Under the pieces are notes generated by a model that had not been told where the DNA came from, ran no database searches, and saw only the letters and a program-made list of their open reading frames with translations. Shown one piece after another: positions 20,423-30,737 of a stretch of 64,000 nt of DNA (position 1 is its first letter; the number at the start of each line of letters is the position of its first letter). Origin of the DNA: Saccharum officinarum (taxonomy: Eukaryota; Streptophyta; Magnoliopsida; Poales; Poaceae); assembly GCA_020631735.1 (NCBI GenBank), contig CM036201.1, positions 73,055,253 to 73,119,252 of the forward strand, in the 5' to 3' direction. A program made the position numbers and the translations under genes.

Positions 20423-23400
20423 TCATATGGTGAGGATTGGCGGAAGGCTGGAAGAGCTACTCCCGAAAACCCAGGCCTTGGTGTCTGGGAAGAAGGCGAC
20501 GGTTTCTAGGAGCTCGCCGCGGTCGCTAACACCGACCGGATAGGGCATGAGGTGGCCCGGGAGGTTGCCCTGGAACGTGTCACTCGCGTACATGTCCCAA
20601 TGCTGCTGTGCGACGTGGTTCAGTCGGCTCATGCAGCCAGAACTCTCTGGGTTGAGGAGCGCGTCGCCGGATGCTTGAGCCGCCGCGTGGCCGAGGTGCT
20701 CCCGCCACAGCGCGAGACGGAATTGGTGGACCTTCCCTCTGGCCCACTTGTTCAAGGTAACCCAGTAATAACCGGAGTACCTGTCGTACCTCTGCTCCGT
20801 GTACTCTGTAGCCAGGTGCTGTGGCTGGTAGGCGCCCACCGCAATCTCCGAGTCCCTGCTGCCGTCCATGGAGCGCTGGTTGATGTTCGCGGATCCCACG
20901 ATGATGTACTCGTCGTCAACTGCAAAACAAATAAACAGCGGTGACCGATTAACTTGTAGTTTTCATATGTATGTATGTATGCCGTTGAATTAATTGTACG
21001 TACGTATGTATGGGGTACCTATCATTGTATTGGCATGCACGTTGATCTTGAAACGCCTGGCCTGTTGCGCTCTAATGTAGTAGCTGTCGAGCTCGGGCCG
21101 CTCCTGGGGTGCGTACTCGCCAGGGCTGTAGGCCTCGCGATTGCCGAGGCAGAAGAAGCTGAGGTACTCCCTAGGGTTACCCTTCAAGCCTTTGGCTTGC
21201 ATCGCCAGCGCGACATCCCTGTACATCATCTCCATGGTCCGGCGCTGCCAGTCCAGGATGGACTGCGTGGGAGCGCTCTCCGGTTCGCCCTCGGGCCACA
21301 TAGGCAGCACCACGTAAACCCTGAAAGAGTCGCCGGCCGTGATCTTGCTAGCGATCTTGAGCGACAGCTCTTTGGGGATGAGATGAATCGCCTCGACGTT
21401 CTCCGTCTCCGAGGAAACTTCTTGCGGGAGCCACCAGTGGCTGCTCCCCAGGAAGTACTGGCTCTCAATATAGATGAAGAACTTGGCGCGGCGGATTGCG
21501 TGGATGTACGCGTCCTGGATGCTGCGCTCGACAGCGCCCTCCTCCCCAGTGACGAGCCCGCGCCGCGCGGCTTCTTCTGGGGCCTCCGGGAACCCGGCGA
21601 CTGCGCTGCTATCGATGGATCGGAACACCTGCACGTTCCACGACTCGGCACTCTGACCAGCAGCCGATTCCTCGCGCACGGCGGACCTCCTTGGAAGCTC
21701 GACGAGCAGGCTGTCGCCACCGCCCTGCTTCCGCCACCTCTGCTCGAAGTTGTCGAGCACGTCCCTTGCTGCAGGGCCCTCGACACGGCAGTGGATGTCG
21801 TGCCACGGCTCTCTCGGCCCGCCCTTCAGGACGGATGCGCCGGGGAAGCTAGGCTGGTGGAAGTCATCGTGGTGCACGGTTCCGAGCGTTCGGAACAGCG
21901 GGTGCTCCGGAGTGTCATACCTGCCACCGCAGAGGTCGAGGCCACCGACGAAGCCCACGAGGCCACGGGGGCTGTCCACCACCACTGCCTTCTGCTGGTG
22001 TGCGAACACAACATTCCCTCGGGGGCACAGGAGGTAGTGGACACCTGTGCCCCGGAAGTAGACCGCCGTGCCCTCGCCGACGGCGCCGTGCGTGGACGCT
22101 AACACCAGCACAGCGACTTGCTCACCTGCCTTCTTCTTGAGCAGCTGGCCAAGCGTCTGCGCCGGCCTCCTCGGGTCACGCACTAGCGCGACATCAGCGT
22201 CGATGGACCACCCGGCGATGTAGACAAGCCTCCGAGCCTTGGCAATGGCGTCAAACACATCCTCCCAACACCTGCTACCAGCTGCGACGGTGCCGGAAAG
22301 TGGCGTCGCGGAGGCGTGAGCGTCCTGGTAAAGCGTCACACTGCAGCCACGGTGCTGCCCGTAGAAGGTGCGTGGTACCCCCAGGTACGGCACCGGCGGC
22401 CGACCGATGCCCTTGCCCCACCTTGACTCTGGGTCGGCCGATACGTCGGTGAACCGGACCTGTACGTGCACACTATCCAGGCCATCGAGTGGTCTCCTCT
22501 CCGTGTCGCAAACGGGGAGCCATCGGTCCACCTGCTTGCCTCCGACGATGTCCTCGACGGGCAGGTAGGAGTGGCCAACAACCATCGCATCAACTGGGGT
22601 GGATGCAGCTGGATCATCGGCTCTAGCCTTGACGAGGGTGAACACGACCTCGATGGCGTTGTGCGCACAGTAGATGTGTAACGGCTCCTCCTTCCACTGC
22701 GGGTCATTCATCGCGGCGTCGATTGCGCGTGTCCGACCGACGCTTAACTTGTCCATGCCAATGGTCGCGTAGAGGAGGCTGCCGCTGGCGCCTTGGTCTG
22801 TGGCCTTCCCGAATCTCTGCGAGCACATACAATTGTATATATGCATTCATTTGGACTGCTGCAACATTTAATTTGGAATGCCTTTGTTGTTATTTTTGTA
22901 TGTTTAACCCTTTTTAAAAAGATATTTTAATTTTAATGTTAACCCTATGAACTTTTTTTTATTTCTAACTCCTTTGGCAGCGCCAATGCTTGTGGTGCGG
23001 CAGGAAGACACTCTCGCACGGCTGCGCCACATGGATTGGCACGGCAGACCTACCCCACTGGCGGCGACCCATGGCCTAGCCTACTAGACGCGGCATGGGG
23101 CCAGACACGGCGTGGGGCCCGCACTTTCACACCGGCGCTTGTGGCGCGACTAGCTTGCTACGTCATTGCACCTGGCACGGAAGGGGCGACATTCAGACCT
23201 GCACCCTCGTCTCCTTTGTTCTTCATCCACACGAGCTCGACCTTCGGCATCCACGCCAGTTGTCCTCTGCGTCATACACAAATCCGGCCGTTTTGGCTTG
23301 GATTCGCTGTGGAAGTCGCCCCCCATCAAGCTTGGAATGATTCCCCACACTATTAGCTCTTCCTCGGTGGATTTCTTGGTATATTGGTTTGGTGGAGACC

Positions 23401-26400
23401 TAGGTTTGGAATTGATTTTGAAATGCTCCTTCCATTCTAAATTATAAGCCGTTTTGGCTTTTTTAGATACATACCTTTTGCTATATACCTAGATATACAG
23501 TATGCCTAGATACATAGTAAAAGCTATATACACCTAGAAAAGCTAGAATAACTTACAATTTGGAAGGGAGAGAGTATAAATGAATGTTATTTAATCTTGT
23601 TGATCCGGAGCACTTTGTAGGAGCGTAGTGTATGTTTTGCACACGATTTTGACGTGCAGAATTTGTTGCATATGCTATGATTTTAAAAAACCGGATCACC
23701 ATATGGTAGGTGTAAGTAGTAATAATGCTATAATTTTTGTTTTGTTTATAATGGAAATGATGCATGTATTTGGTAACGGTTGATTTAGGGTGTATAGTTG
23801 CACGTATATGCTACATACACATTGAGTTAACTATGCTTAATATTTTTGTAATTGAAGGTATTGAAGGAGGTTCAATGACGCTTAGGCTCACTAAAGATCG
23901 CCTTGCCTATCCCATAGATGCTGTGTGGATGCCCCTGTTCCTCCTGCGTTTCCCGTACTGATGTGTGACTGTGGCCTTCCCGCTGCGGTGAAAGAATCTA
24001 GGCATCCTGACACGGCCAGTCGAGCTTTCTACACATGCTGTATAAAGCGAGTTTCTGGGGGACACCGGAGAATAGAGCCATGCTAGTTCTTTCAGTGGAT
24101 CGATGGACCAGAAAAGTTTCGACCCAAGAATTCGGCTCTTCCTATATCGTCGGTCTAAGTCATCTAAACCATACCGTGAGTTCAAGCGTTATTAGGTACC
24201 TCCCCTACCAAACCCGCCAGAAATGTCAGAGGAGGAGAAGACGGATGCTATTGCTAGACGTGTTGCTACCCTATATCATGCCACTGTGAAGTTCGTGTGG
24301 AGCTACAGAGGCCTAATCTGGGAGGGGAGAAATTTACTCCTTTCTTTCGGTGCTCTCTAAAGGGCACATGTAAGTTTTGTAAGATCTTCATAGAAATTGT
24401 TTGCTCAATCCATTTAGTAAAGTGTTGGTGTTTTATGTGTGAACTGCATGTTGGATGGCCGCTGTGTGACTTTTAGGAGTACATATATGATCCGAAGTCG
24501 TATTGGCCTTCTACTGAGGAAGTGGATGAGTTCATAAGTGGAAAAAAGATATTGCCATGAGAGAGCAATCCTTGGCCTACTTTCAAGTGTGGGATATTGG
24601 CTCGTGAAGGGGTGGTGCCATCAGAGCTTGGTTATGGGTACTATTGTGGCAACTTCACGGCGATTTCTGGGTGGGTAACCGAATGGCTTTAGTTGAGATT
24701 GAATCACATCGTATTTCACCAATTTTGACTCGTTCGGTGAATTCCACAAGATGGACTGACGTGTGATTGGGAGACCTTTAGTGGTTGGGTGAGTTCTTGG
24801 GAGAGCTCAGGGTCACTAACGAACCTTACAGGAAGTAAATGAAAACTGAGGAGAGGAAGATGAGATAAGACAGGAGTATGCATTGCTCATTCAATCCATT
24901 GAGACTATGTAAAGGTGCAAGAAGACATGTGGGCATGAGCGTGGAAAACCCACATGTAGGTTCTACAAGAAGTCAGAGCTATTGGAGTATTGGATGAGGA
25001 ATATAGGTATGCAGCATACATGGATATAGGAAAAGAATAACTATGGGAGTACCATATCATACAATTGGTATATATAAAAAAAGAGACAAAGTGAAGAGCC
25101 TCAGATGGAGGCAATGAAGGCTTCGTTGGTGAATTGCCTATACCTCATGGTTAGTAGTAACCTGGTTTAGTTGTCAATTTGTGGCAATTTATAGTTCATG
25201 GTGATTGCTATAAATTTGACATCTTAACGTGTTTGAAGATAAATTTTTACCATTTCAACTGCACCCCTTTCATCTCCCTGCTCATCCTCATCTACCTCCT
25301 CAGCCTCTTCTTCCTCCTCTTCCTCATCCATATTGTCTCCTTCACTATCTTCTTCCTCCAAGCCTAGAGAAATATCATCATATTTCATGTTGGCCTACTC
25401 CTCCTCCTTCTCAAATGTGCTGGCATCAAAGTCATTCACCAAGTCCATATTATAAGACCATCCCTCTCTCCCCATCTCCTCACCTGACAATAGAGGGGAC
25501 AAAACTGGTTCAAAGGCTACGGGCTCCTCCGGCATGTGTGACTCTTGAGTTAGGTTCTCAACGGGCTCAACTTCCTCCTCCTCTATCATTTCAATAACTC
25601 CCAAGTTATAAGTTGTTTCTACAGACGTATGCCTATGGCCCATGTCTACCACCACCTCCAAACAAATTCACATTTGCGCCTTTCACGACCTCCTTGTACA
25701 ATGCGCCTCCGATGACAACTTCATCAGCACATAATGTTCTATCTCCTATTCTCCTTTCAAAAATCAAATTGTCCTTGCAATGTGACTTCACAAAAAAAAC
25801 TTATCCCATCCACGGCAAACAATATTAAAATCACTAAGGCTAGGCCAACTAGCAAACACTTCCACTTCTTCATTCATATTCTCAAACTCCCGATTTTCTT
25901 TGACCCTTCCTCCGTAAGACATACACACTAAACAGTCCATCTACAAAATTTGTACTTGTATTGCATCACATTTTCAAATACATCCCTAGCCATAGGTAAG
26001 GAACATCAACGTGGAAACTTGCACTGAGGAAACATGGAATCGACAGGGCTATATCTTGCTTGAGCTAGCGGGAGTGTTTTTTTTCCCCTCAAAAATTCGA
26101 GCCCAAATCACCGGATTTTCGCTCAAAATTGCTAGGCAGCAGTCGGCGGCGGCAGATGGGGGCTCTGCTCGGTGCCTTGGCGGAAGCAAGAAGTGGGAGA
26201 TCGAGAGAGAGGGGGAGGGAGGGAGAGAGAGAGAAGAAGGAGGTTGTGTGGGAGTTGAAAGTCACGCCTGCCATGGCACAGTCTCCTAAACTATACTTTG
26301 ACCATTCATTTATGTTATATTGTATTGTGTATGATAATAAACTTATGATTATTGGATAATCCATTAGGTTACAAATCCAATAGTATTAAGTTTGTATTAC

Positions 26401-28758
26401 AAGAGTTAAAAAATATTAGCCAAATTATTAGTCAAAGTTTATAAAGTTTGACTGTTGACACACATGAAATGCCTTAGAAAATGGACCGGTGGGAGTATCT
26501 TTTAAGAAAGGATTAAAAATAAAAATGGATGCAACATCGATCACTATGATTTGTACTGCAAGAAGGATCAAGAATGGACAAGTGCATATATACGCGTGCA
26601 TAACGGAGGTCAGAGTGTAATCAAACCTGGCAGTAGTAGATCAAGTGCAGCTTCTTAATCCATGTCAGGAACTTTCTCCTCGACAAATTTTGGCTCTGGC
26701 ACAATACAAGTTCAGTTTTTCGCATCAGTTGCATGGCATGGTTTATGCTTTCCCTAGTGACCAATAAATTTTGTTTTGGGTATTAAATACATGGTATCAA
26801 CTTATGCAAATGTTCTATATCAAATTCTTTTTAAATAGTTAGATCAGATACAAGAAAACAATGTATATATTTGCCAGCTGGGAAAGAACTTTGTAATATT
26901 ATAATTTACTAGTACTTTACAATATTATAATTTATTAGGTGTTTTACATATCCTTGATAATAAGAAGGTGTTAAAGTCGTTAGAGTTTAAGAGAACAGGT
27001 CGATGTAAAAATGGCGCATATTTGTTACTGGATAGAGCAACATAGTTCATGAGAATAAAATTTCAAATTCGTAATGATGCCAAAGGACTTCATATTGCTG
27101 TATGCTTTTACGAAGAGTATAAAATACTATCGCTGTTGCTTGCTACATGCCCAATTAAATGTTGTAAATTACCGTATAGGTTACATCTATGTAGTCAATA
27201 GTCATGGAGGCACATGCTCTAATCATTAACTTAGAGCAACTTCACTAGATTGAGAAAACACATCTTCTTTTCCTATATTCTTGTAAAAAGGAGATTGAGG
27301 ACCGCGGATCGAGTTTTTAAAAAGGAGATTGAGGAACAAAAAGAGAGTTCCAGTAGATCTCTTTTTCAATCCCCTTTCCCTAATTTTTTTTCTTAATTGA
27401 GAAAACCTTAGGAGGCATTCAAGTAAGCAAAGCCTAGGTACTTTTTAACGATTTAATAGAAGCAAAGCTGCCAGGAAGAGATTCCACTACCCGAAAAGCA
27501 TATGTCTTCGGTGTTCGGTTCCAAACCGACATCAATTTAGAGCAAATGTCTTTGTTATTTTTATTAGACCATATACTAATGCCAACGGACGCTCGGCCTG
27601 GTGGTTGAGTGCTCCGGCTGGCACCCTGCCAGCTAGGGAATCGATCCCCCTCAGGGGCAATTTATGCTGGCCGGAGGAAAAAAAATCCCCTCGCCTACCC
27701 CGTATTTCCCAAAGCACAGGTTTGCGGACCGGCCCACTCACAGGGTTACGGGCCTCTGTGTGAGGACGGGGTACGGGGTTCGGAGGTTTTTCTCGACCTG
27801 CGTGAGAGGTCTCCTTCTTAAGCGTAAAGCTTCGGGGCTGGCTAGCCGTCCGAGGGTCGAGTTTTTTTAGACCATATACTAATGTACATAAGACCCTATT
27901 TAAACTAAATACAAGTTTATGTGAGTATTTAGAGTTTCTCTTAGATTCATGTGTTCATTTCATATGTAAAAAAATATGTATAGCACATTAATAAATATTC
28001 TTAGAAAAAAACTCTTCCAAAAATCCAAAAAGTTTAGAGCAGCAATTGGACACTTGTAGTCTTTATAGAAAATGATTTAGAATTTTTGGAGCAGCGTCGA
28101 ACTGTTAGAAAATCTATAATCCAGTAAAATGGAAAATTTCTATGAGTTGGAAATCGATAATGACGAGAGGTTTATTAGCGTCCTTTCAGCCTTGTTCGGT
28201 TTGGTGAGGATTGGAGGAGATGGAAGGGGATTAATTCTCCTACAGGTCAAAATCCCCACCCCCTCAATCCTCTTCGATCAATCCCCTCCAATCCCCTTGG
28301 AAGGGGATTAATCGAACAAGGCCTTCATAGTTTCAGGGTGATTACTAGAGGTTGGGGCCTAGAACTGACACTGATAATATGTTAACAATGTCTGTTTTTG
28401 GTGAACCAACACTGATAGACCCGCACATATAATTTCAGTTTTGTGGTAGCATGCATAGACATTGTCTGGTTAGGGAATGCTGTGAACTTAGTGAAGGTGG
28501 GGAATCTAATTCCGTGATACAGAAAAAGGTAGATGGATGTTTTATAAAATGCCAAATGAGAGAGAAGCTAGGTACATGAACACAAAAGCATCAATAAACC
28601 ATGTGAGCGGCCAGGAAGAGCAGGGAGATCAAAACTGCGACCTTGCTAGCTGCGGGTTTGGGATGCGCGTCAGACGTCACTGACAGCTTGGCCTCCAGAA
28701 TCTTGGCATCTATCACGCCGTGCAGCAACTTCTTCGCGCCAGCTGCTCCCTGGTCCAT
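20423..28758 (-). CDS. Phospholipase D, C2-type (alpha-like), three exons, both HKD motifs altered
   Basis: C2-PLDs hydrolyse phosphatidylcholine-type lipids to phosphatidic acid at membranes. Exons 28758-28642, 22816-21019 and 20919-20423 (117+1798+497 nt) give one frame of 803 residues, close to plant PLD-alpha length. C2 domain residues about 10-150 ([37 protein letters not shown]-like [21 protein letters not shown]). PLD signatures: [75 protein letters not shown], and the C terminus [11 protein letters not shown]1 reads HQQKAVVVD (residues 312-320; catalytic His is Gln313). HKD2 reads HANTMIVD (633-640; Lys is Asn635). Splice sites of intron 2 (99 bp, GTACC...TTTTGCAG) are clear. No stops or frameshifts, so coding capacity is retained; activity is doubtful. 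Confidence 0.85.
22847..23425. repeat. Intron 1 of PLD: GC-rich transposon-like segment
   Basis: From about 22975 to 23350 the sequence changes to GC-rich text with TTTGGCAGCGCCAATGCTTGTGG, CACATGGATTGGCACGGCAG and similar phrases, unlike the AT-rich intron on either side. The style matches LTR or DNA-transposon ends common in grasses, but I cannot define termini or a family. No host exon is found in it on the minus strand. Confidence 0.35.
23426..23576. mobile_element. Stowaway-type (Tc1/mariner) MITE in PLD intron 1
   Basis: The ends CTCCTTCCATTCTAAATTATAAG and CTTACAATTTGGAAGGGAGAGAG form a long imperfect inverted repeat, and the interior (AGATACATA...TATACCTAGATATACA...TAGATACATAGTAAAAGC) is itself largely palindromic. 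This is the layout of a common grass Stowaway family. The right side is followed by TA; the left flank TG is not a clean TA duplicate, so the left junction is slightly eroded. Confidence 0.75.
23885..25165 (+). pseudogene. Transposon ORF remnant with two GRF-type zinc-finger modules
   Basis: Broken plus-strand frames read [22 protein letters not shown], then [14 protein letters not shown] (C-X-C-G...C pattern) followed by [12 protein letters not shown] ISVDRW. A second module follows: [21 protein letters not shown], then [20 protein letters not shown]. Further on come [52 protein letters not shown] and [25 protein letters not shown]. These phrases recur in ORFs of grass DNA transposons. Many stops and frameshifts are present. 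Which superfamily carried it is not settled (CACTA or MULE). It lies in intron 1 of the PLD gene, opposite to the gene's strand. Confidence 0.5.
25200..25940 (-). pseudogene. MULE (Mutator-like) transposase N-terminal fragment
   Basis: Minus-strand reading gives [38 protein letters not shown] in shifting frames, then [15 protein letters not shown], followed by a long acidic linker ([33 protein letters not shown]). This order, a PB1-like YGGxVKENxEFENM block, a V(V)NGANV-like block and an acidic linker, is what I know from N termini of MudrA-type transposases in grasses. The catalytic DDE and SWIM domains are absent. Identification is by remembered pattern only. Confidence 0.45.
25941..27565. 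other. PLD intron 1, mostly unassigned AT-rich sequence
   Basis: No exon is supported. A (GA)n-rich stretch lies at 26199-26240. The segment 26290-26510 ends in AAGTTTGACTG...GGACCGGTGGGAGTATC, like the right end of a Stowaway-type element. Near 26885-26940 the phrase ACTTTRYAATATTATAATTTA occurs twice in tandem. At 27237-27410, GAGCAACTTCACTAGATTGAG and GTTCCAGTAGATCTC may be ends of a decayed Tourist-like MITE. Confidence 0.35.
27582..27868 (+). mobile_element. tRNA-derived SINE with 16-bp target duplication
   Basis: AGACCATATACTAATG flanks both sides perfectly (27566-27581 and 27869-27884). The 287-bp element carries pol III promoter boxes: an A box TGGTTGAGTGC (27602-27612) and a B box GGAATCGATCC (27637-27647), 35 bases apart as in tRNA-derived SINEs. 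It ends in a T run (27862-27868), as several plant SINE families do. Orientation is plus, opposite to the PLD gene in whose first intron it lies. It is not a tRNA gene: no acceptor stem can be drawn. Confidence 0.9.
28189..28322. mobile_element. Short MITE with GCCTTGTTCG ends
   Basis: The ends GCCTTGTTCGGTT and AATCGAACAAGGC are near-perfect inverted repeats. The 134-bp interior contains GGATTGGAGGAGATGGAAGGGGATTAA and its inverted copy AATCCCCTCCAATCCCCTTGGAAGGGG, so the element folds on itself. The family is common in grasses. The flanks (TCA left, CTT right) do not give a clear target duplication. It lies in PLD intron 1, about 320 bases from exon 1. Confidence 0.7.
28642..28758 (-). other. 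Exon 1 of the phospholipase D gene, 5.8 kb upstream of exon 2
   Basis: The minus-strand ATG at 28758 has G at -3 and +4. The 39 codons end in ...HPKPAASK and contain [13 protein letters not shown], the first C2 strand of PLD-alpha proteins (family form LLHGTLxxxIxEA). AAG|GTCGCA at 28642/28641 is a weak donor. It gives phase 0, matching exon 2, which starts AGA (Arg) after CTCGCAG at 22817. Without this exon the main PLD frame lacks the start of its C2 domain. The frame past the donor reads a hydrophobic [14 protein letters not shown] before a stop; an alternative donor ATG|GTTTAT would add these residues to the C2 domain, which seems unlikely. Confidence 0.65.
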
Positions 28759-28870
28759 TGCTCACTCACCTGTTGCGATTATTTCGCAATCTCTAGTGTT
28801 AACTTTTTAGGCTCGTGTGTGTATGACCCTTTGCAATTTCTACCTGGTCGAACGCTGCCCTGGATGTGTG

Positions 28871-28879
28871 TATATATAG
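28871..28879 (-). promoter_or_regulatory. TATA box of the phospholipase D gene
   Basis: The minus strand reads CCTATATATACACACATCC, a strong plant TATA box about 113 bases upstream of the ATG at 28758. This predicts transcription start near 28840-28845 and a 5' leader of about 85 bases. Close to the ATG the leader contains ACAG|GTGAGT (28774-28765), a strong splice-donor look-alike whose use would remove the ATG; I see no evidence that it is used. Confidence 0.6.
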
Positions 28880-29260
28880 GCGACGTTGATGCAGTGATTT
28901 GGCCAGCATTCCTTCCTTCTTTGAAGGTCAGTTGATAAGGGAATTTTGCTCACGCCGAGTTTTGCAGCAAGGGATAGGAAGGGGCAGAAGTAGAATCGCA
29001 GCAAGGGATACCGAGTCGCACAAGCGAAGCGAAGGATAGACAGCTCGGGGCCAATGTGGCAGGGGCGGACACAGTAGAGGTGCCTGGTGTACAAATGTAA
29101 TCCTAATAATTTTGATAAAAAAAATTCAGTTATTTATATATACTAGTGGACAAACACGTGCGGCACACACGTGTCAGTTCAAAAAAAATCCTCCACAAGA
29201 AAAAAAGTAAAAATGACTTATGAGGTTGTGCTCTTTTTTCTTGACATGATGTTATGCTAA
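28880..29260. other. Upstream region of the phospholipase D gene
   Basis: No gene is seen. AGCAAGGGATA occurs twice (28967-28977, 29000-29010), suggesting a small local duplication. A T/A-rich tail with an ACACGTG-type motif (CAAACACGTGCGG, 29151-29163) lies near the foldback element. ACGTG cores can act as G-box-like sites, but this is weak evidence. Confidence 0.3.
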
Positions 29261-29269
29261 TTGCAGCTC

Positions 29270-29964
29270 GAAAAAAATCTACTTCACCCCAAACTATGAA
29301 ACCGTCTACTTTACCCCGAACTTTTCAAAACCGTATAAATTACCCCTAGGCGGTTTTGAAACGGCGGATTTGATACAGTAACCGCGGATTTGCTACAGTA
29401 AATGTAGGTTGATACAGTACCGGTGTTTTGCCTTTTTTTATTTATTTCGGCTGAATCTTTGAAAAATCATAGTAAATCACAGAAAAATCATAAAATGGAA
29501 AATCCAATTTTGTTGGACTCCACATGAATAGATCTACACAGTGAATATATAATATGATATGTTTTAGTACAAAGTTTTTGTTGTAGATTTTGATCTATTT
29601 TTTTTTTCTGTAATTTGGACTCTAATTTTGTTGTACTAAAACATACCATATTATATATTCACTGTGTAGATCTATTCATGTGGAGTCCAACAAAATTGGA
29701 TTTTCCATTTTATGATTTTTCTGTGATTTACTATGATTTTCAAAGATTCAGCCGAAATAAATAAAAAGGAAGAAAAAAATGCACTGTAGCAACCCACGGT
29801 TACTGTAGCAATCGACGGTTACTGTGGTAAATCCGTCATTTTAAAACTATCTGGGGGTAATTTGACCGGTTTTGAAAAGTTCAGGGTTAAAATAGACGGT
29901 TTCATAGTTTGAGGGGTGAAGTAGACCACCCCTCATAGTTTGGGGGGTGAAGTTGACTTTTTCC
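29270..29964. mobile_element. Foldback Mutator-type element, 695 bp, 9-bp target duplication
   Basis: The two arms (about 29270-29570 and 29633-29964) are long inverted repeats separated by about 60 bases. For example GTGAATATATAATATGAT pairs with its inverted copy near 29640-29660, and CACATGAATAGATCTACAC pairs with GTGTAGATCTATTCATGTG. The outer ends are GAAAAAAATCTACTTCACCCC and GGGGTGAAGTTGACTTTTTCC. TTGCAGCTC is duplicated at 29261-29269 and 29965-29973, the 9-bp length of Mutator transposition. It has no coding capacity. Near-complete pairing means a transcript would form one long hairpin. Confidence 0.88.
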
Positions 29965-30067
29965 TTGCAGCTCTATATATGAAGCATGCATGCAGTCATA
30001 CAATGTAATAAATTATTGAAGAATAAATTATGTTGAATCAGAAACTGAAAAAATCCATAAAACACTT

Positions 30068-30172
30068 GACCCTGTTCGGCTGATGGTTTATATGGTTGAT
30101 AAGCCGGCTGATGCTGTTTTGTTGTGAGAGAAAAATAATATATCATGACTGATAAGTTCAAGCGAACAGGGC
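30068..30172. mobile_element. MITE of the CCCTGTTCG-type family
   Basis: The ends CCCTGTTCGGCTGATGG and TTCAAGCGAACAGGG are inverted repeats, and the interior AGCCGGCTGATGCTGTTTTGTTGTGAGAGAAAAATA matches a very common grass hAT-like MITE. At about 105 bp it is at the short end. I could not see a matching 8-bp target duplication. Confidence 0.65.
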
Positions 30173-30737
30173 GAAGAGCCATGAATTTGCATAGTAATCC
30201 GTATTCTGAAATATCAATTATCAACCAAGTATAAATCCTCCATTTACTTATGCAGGATGGGGAACAACCAATAAACTATTCCCTCATGATTTCTAGATCT
30301 ATATACAACTATCAGATATGTAAACAATTGATTCTTTTGACGTGGTTGTATAGACATCGAGCTCAATAATCTTAAGTGCACAATCACATTTCTGAGTGAT
30401 AGGGAGCCTTTGTGACAAATTGTCTGCGTTAGATAGCAATAACAATGGTGGATGAATAAAAGGAACAATAACAATAGTGGTTGAATAAAAGGAGAAAATA
30501 ATTGGATATAAACAAAAACGGGGAAAAGCAACCTTGCATGCTTAAACCTCGAAAAATTGTGTACCGGGGAAAGCCCAAATTGAACAGAAAATGTGGCATA
30601 TGATAGATCAACATTTTGGCTTGGCACGCGTCACAGTATTGTTGGGGTGGGCTTGCCACTATCAGGAAAAGGCATGCTACAATCTTTATAGGCGAGGTAG
30701 CCGTAGGGGAGCACTCACACAGCGAGCATCAGGCACA
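30173..30737. other. Unassigned stretch
   Basis: No supported gene or repeat with defined ends. A small local duplication is seen at 30440-30500 (AACAATGGTGGATGAATAAAAGGA against AACAATAGTGGTTGAATAAAAGGA). Open frames on the minus strand here have no recognisable domain. Confidence 0.3.

Noticed and set aside
20945..21012. ATGT/TACG microsatellite as a regulatory repeat
   Set aside because: It lies in the 99-bp PLD intron 2 and looks like ordinary simple sequence.
20975..22102. Long plus-strand open frame (375 codons) opposite PLD exon 2
   Set aside because: It is the antisense shadow of a GC-rich coding exon; the minus strand carries all the PLD signatures and splice sites.
22976..23350. 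Candidate PLD exon 1 near exon 2
   Set aside because: Minus-strand frames here show no C2 sequence, and the composition is transposon-like; the frame at 28642-28758 fits far better.
27598..27650. tRNA gene candidate
   Set aside because: A and B boxes are present, but no acceptor or anticodon stem can be drawn, and a target duplication marks it as a SINE.
28765..28774. 5' UTR intron donor CAG|GTGAGT just before the PLD start codon
   Set aside because: No acceptor between it and the first C2 strand would leave a usable start; kept only as a possible alternative splice.
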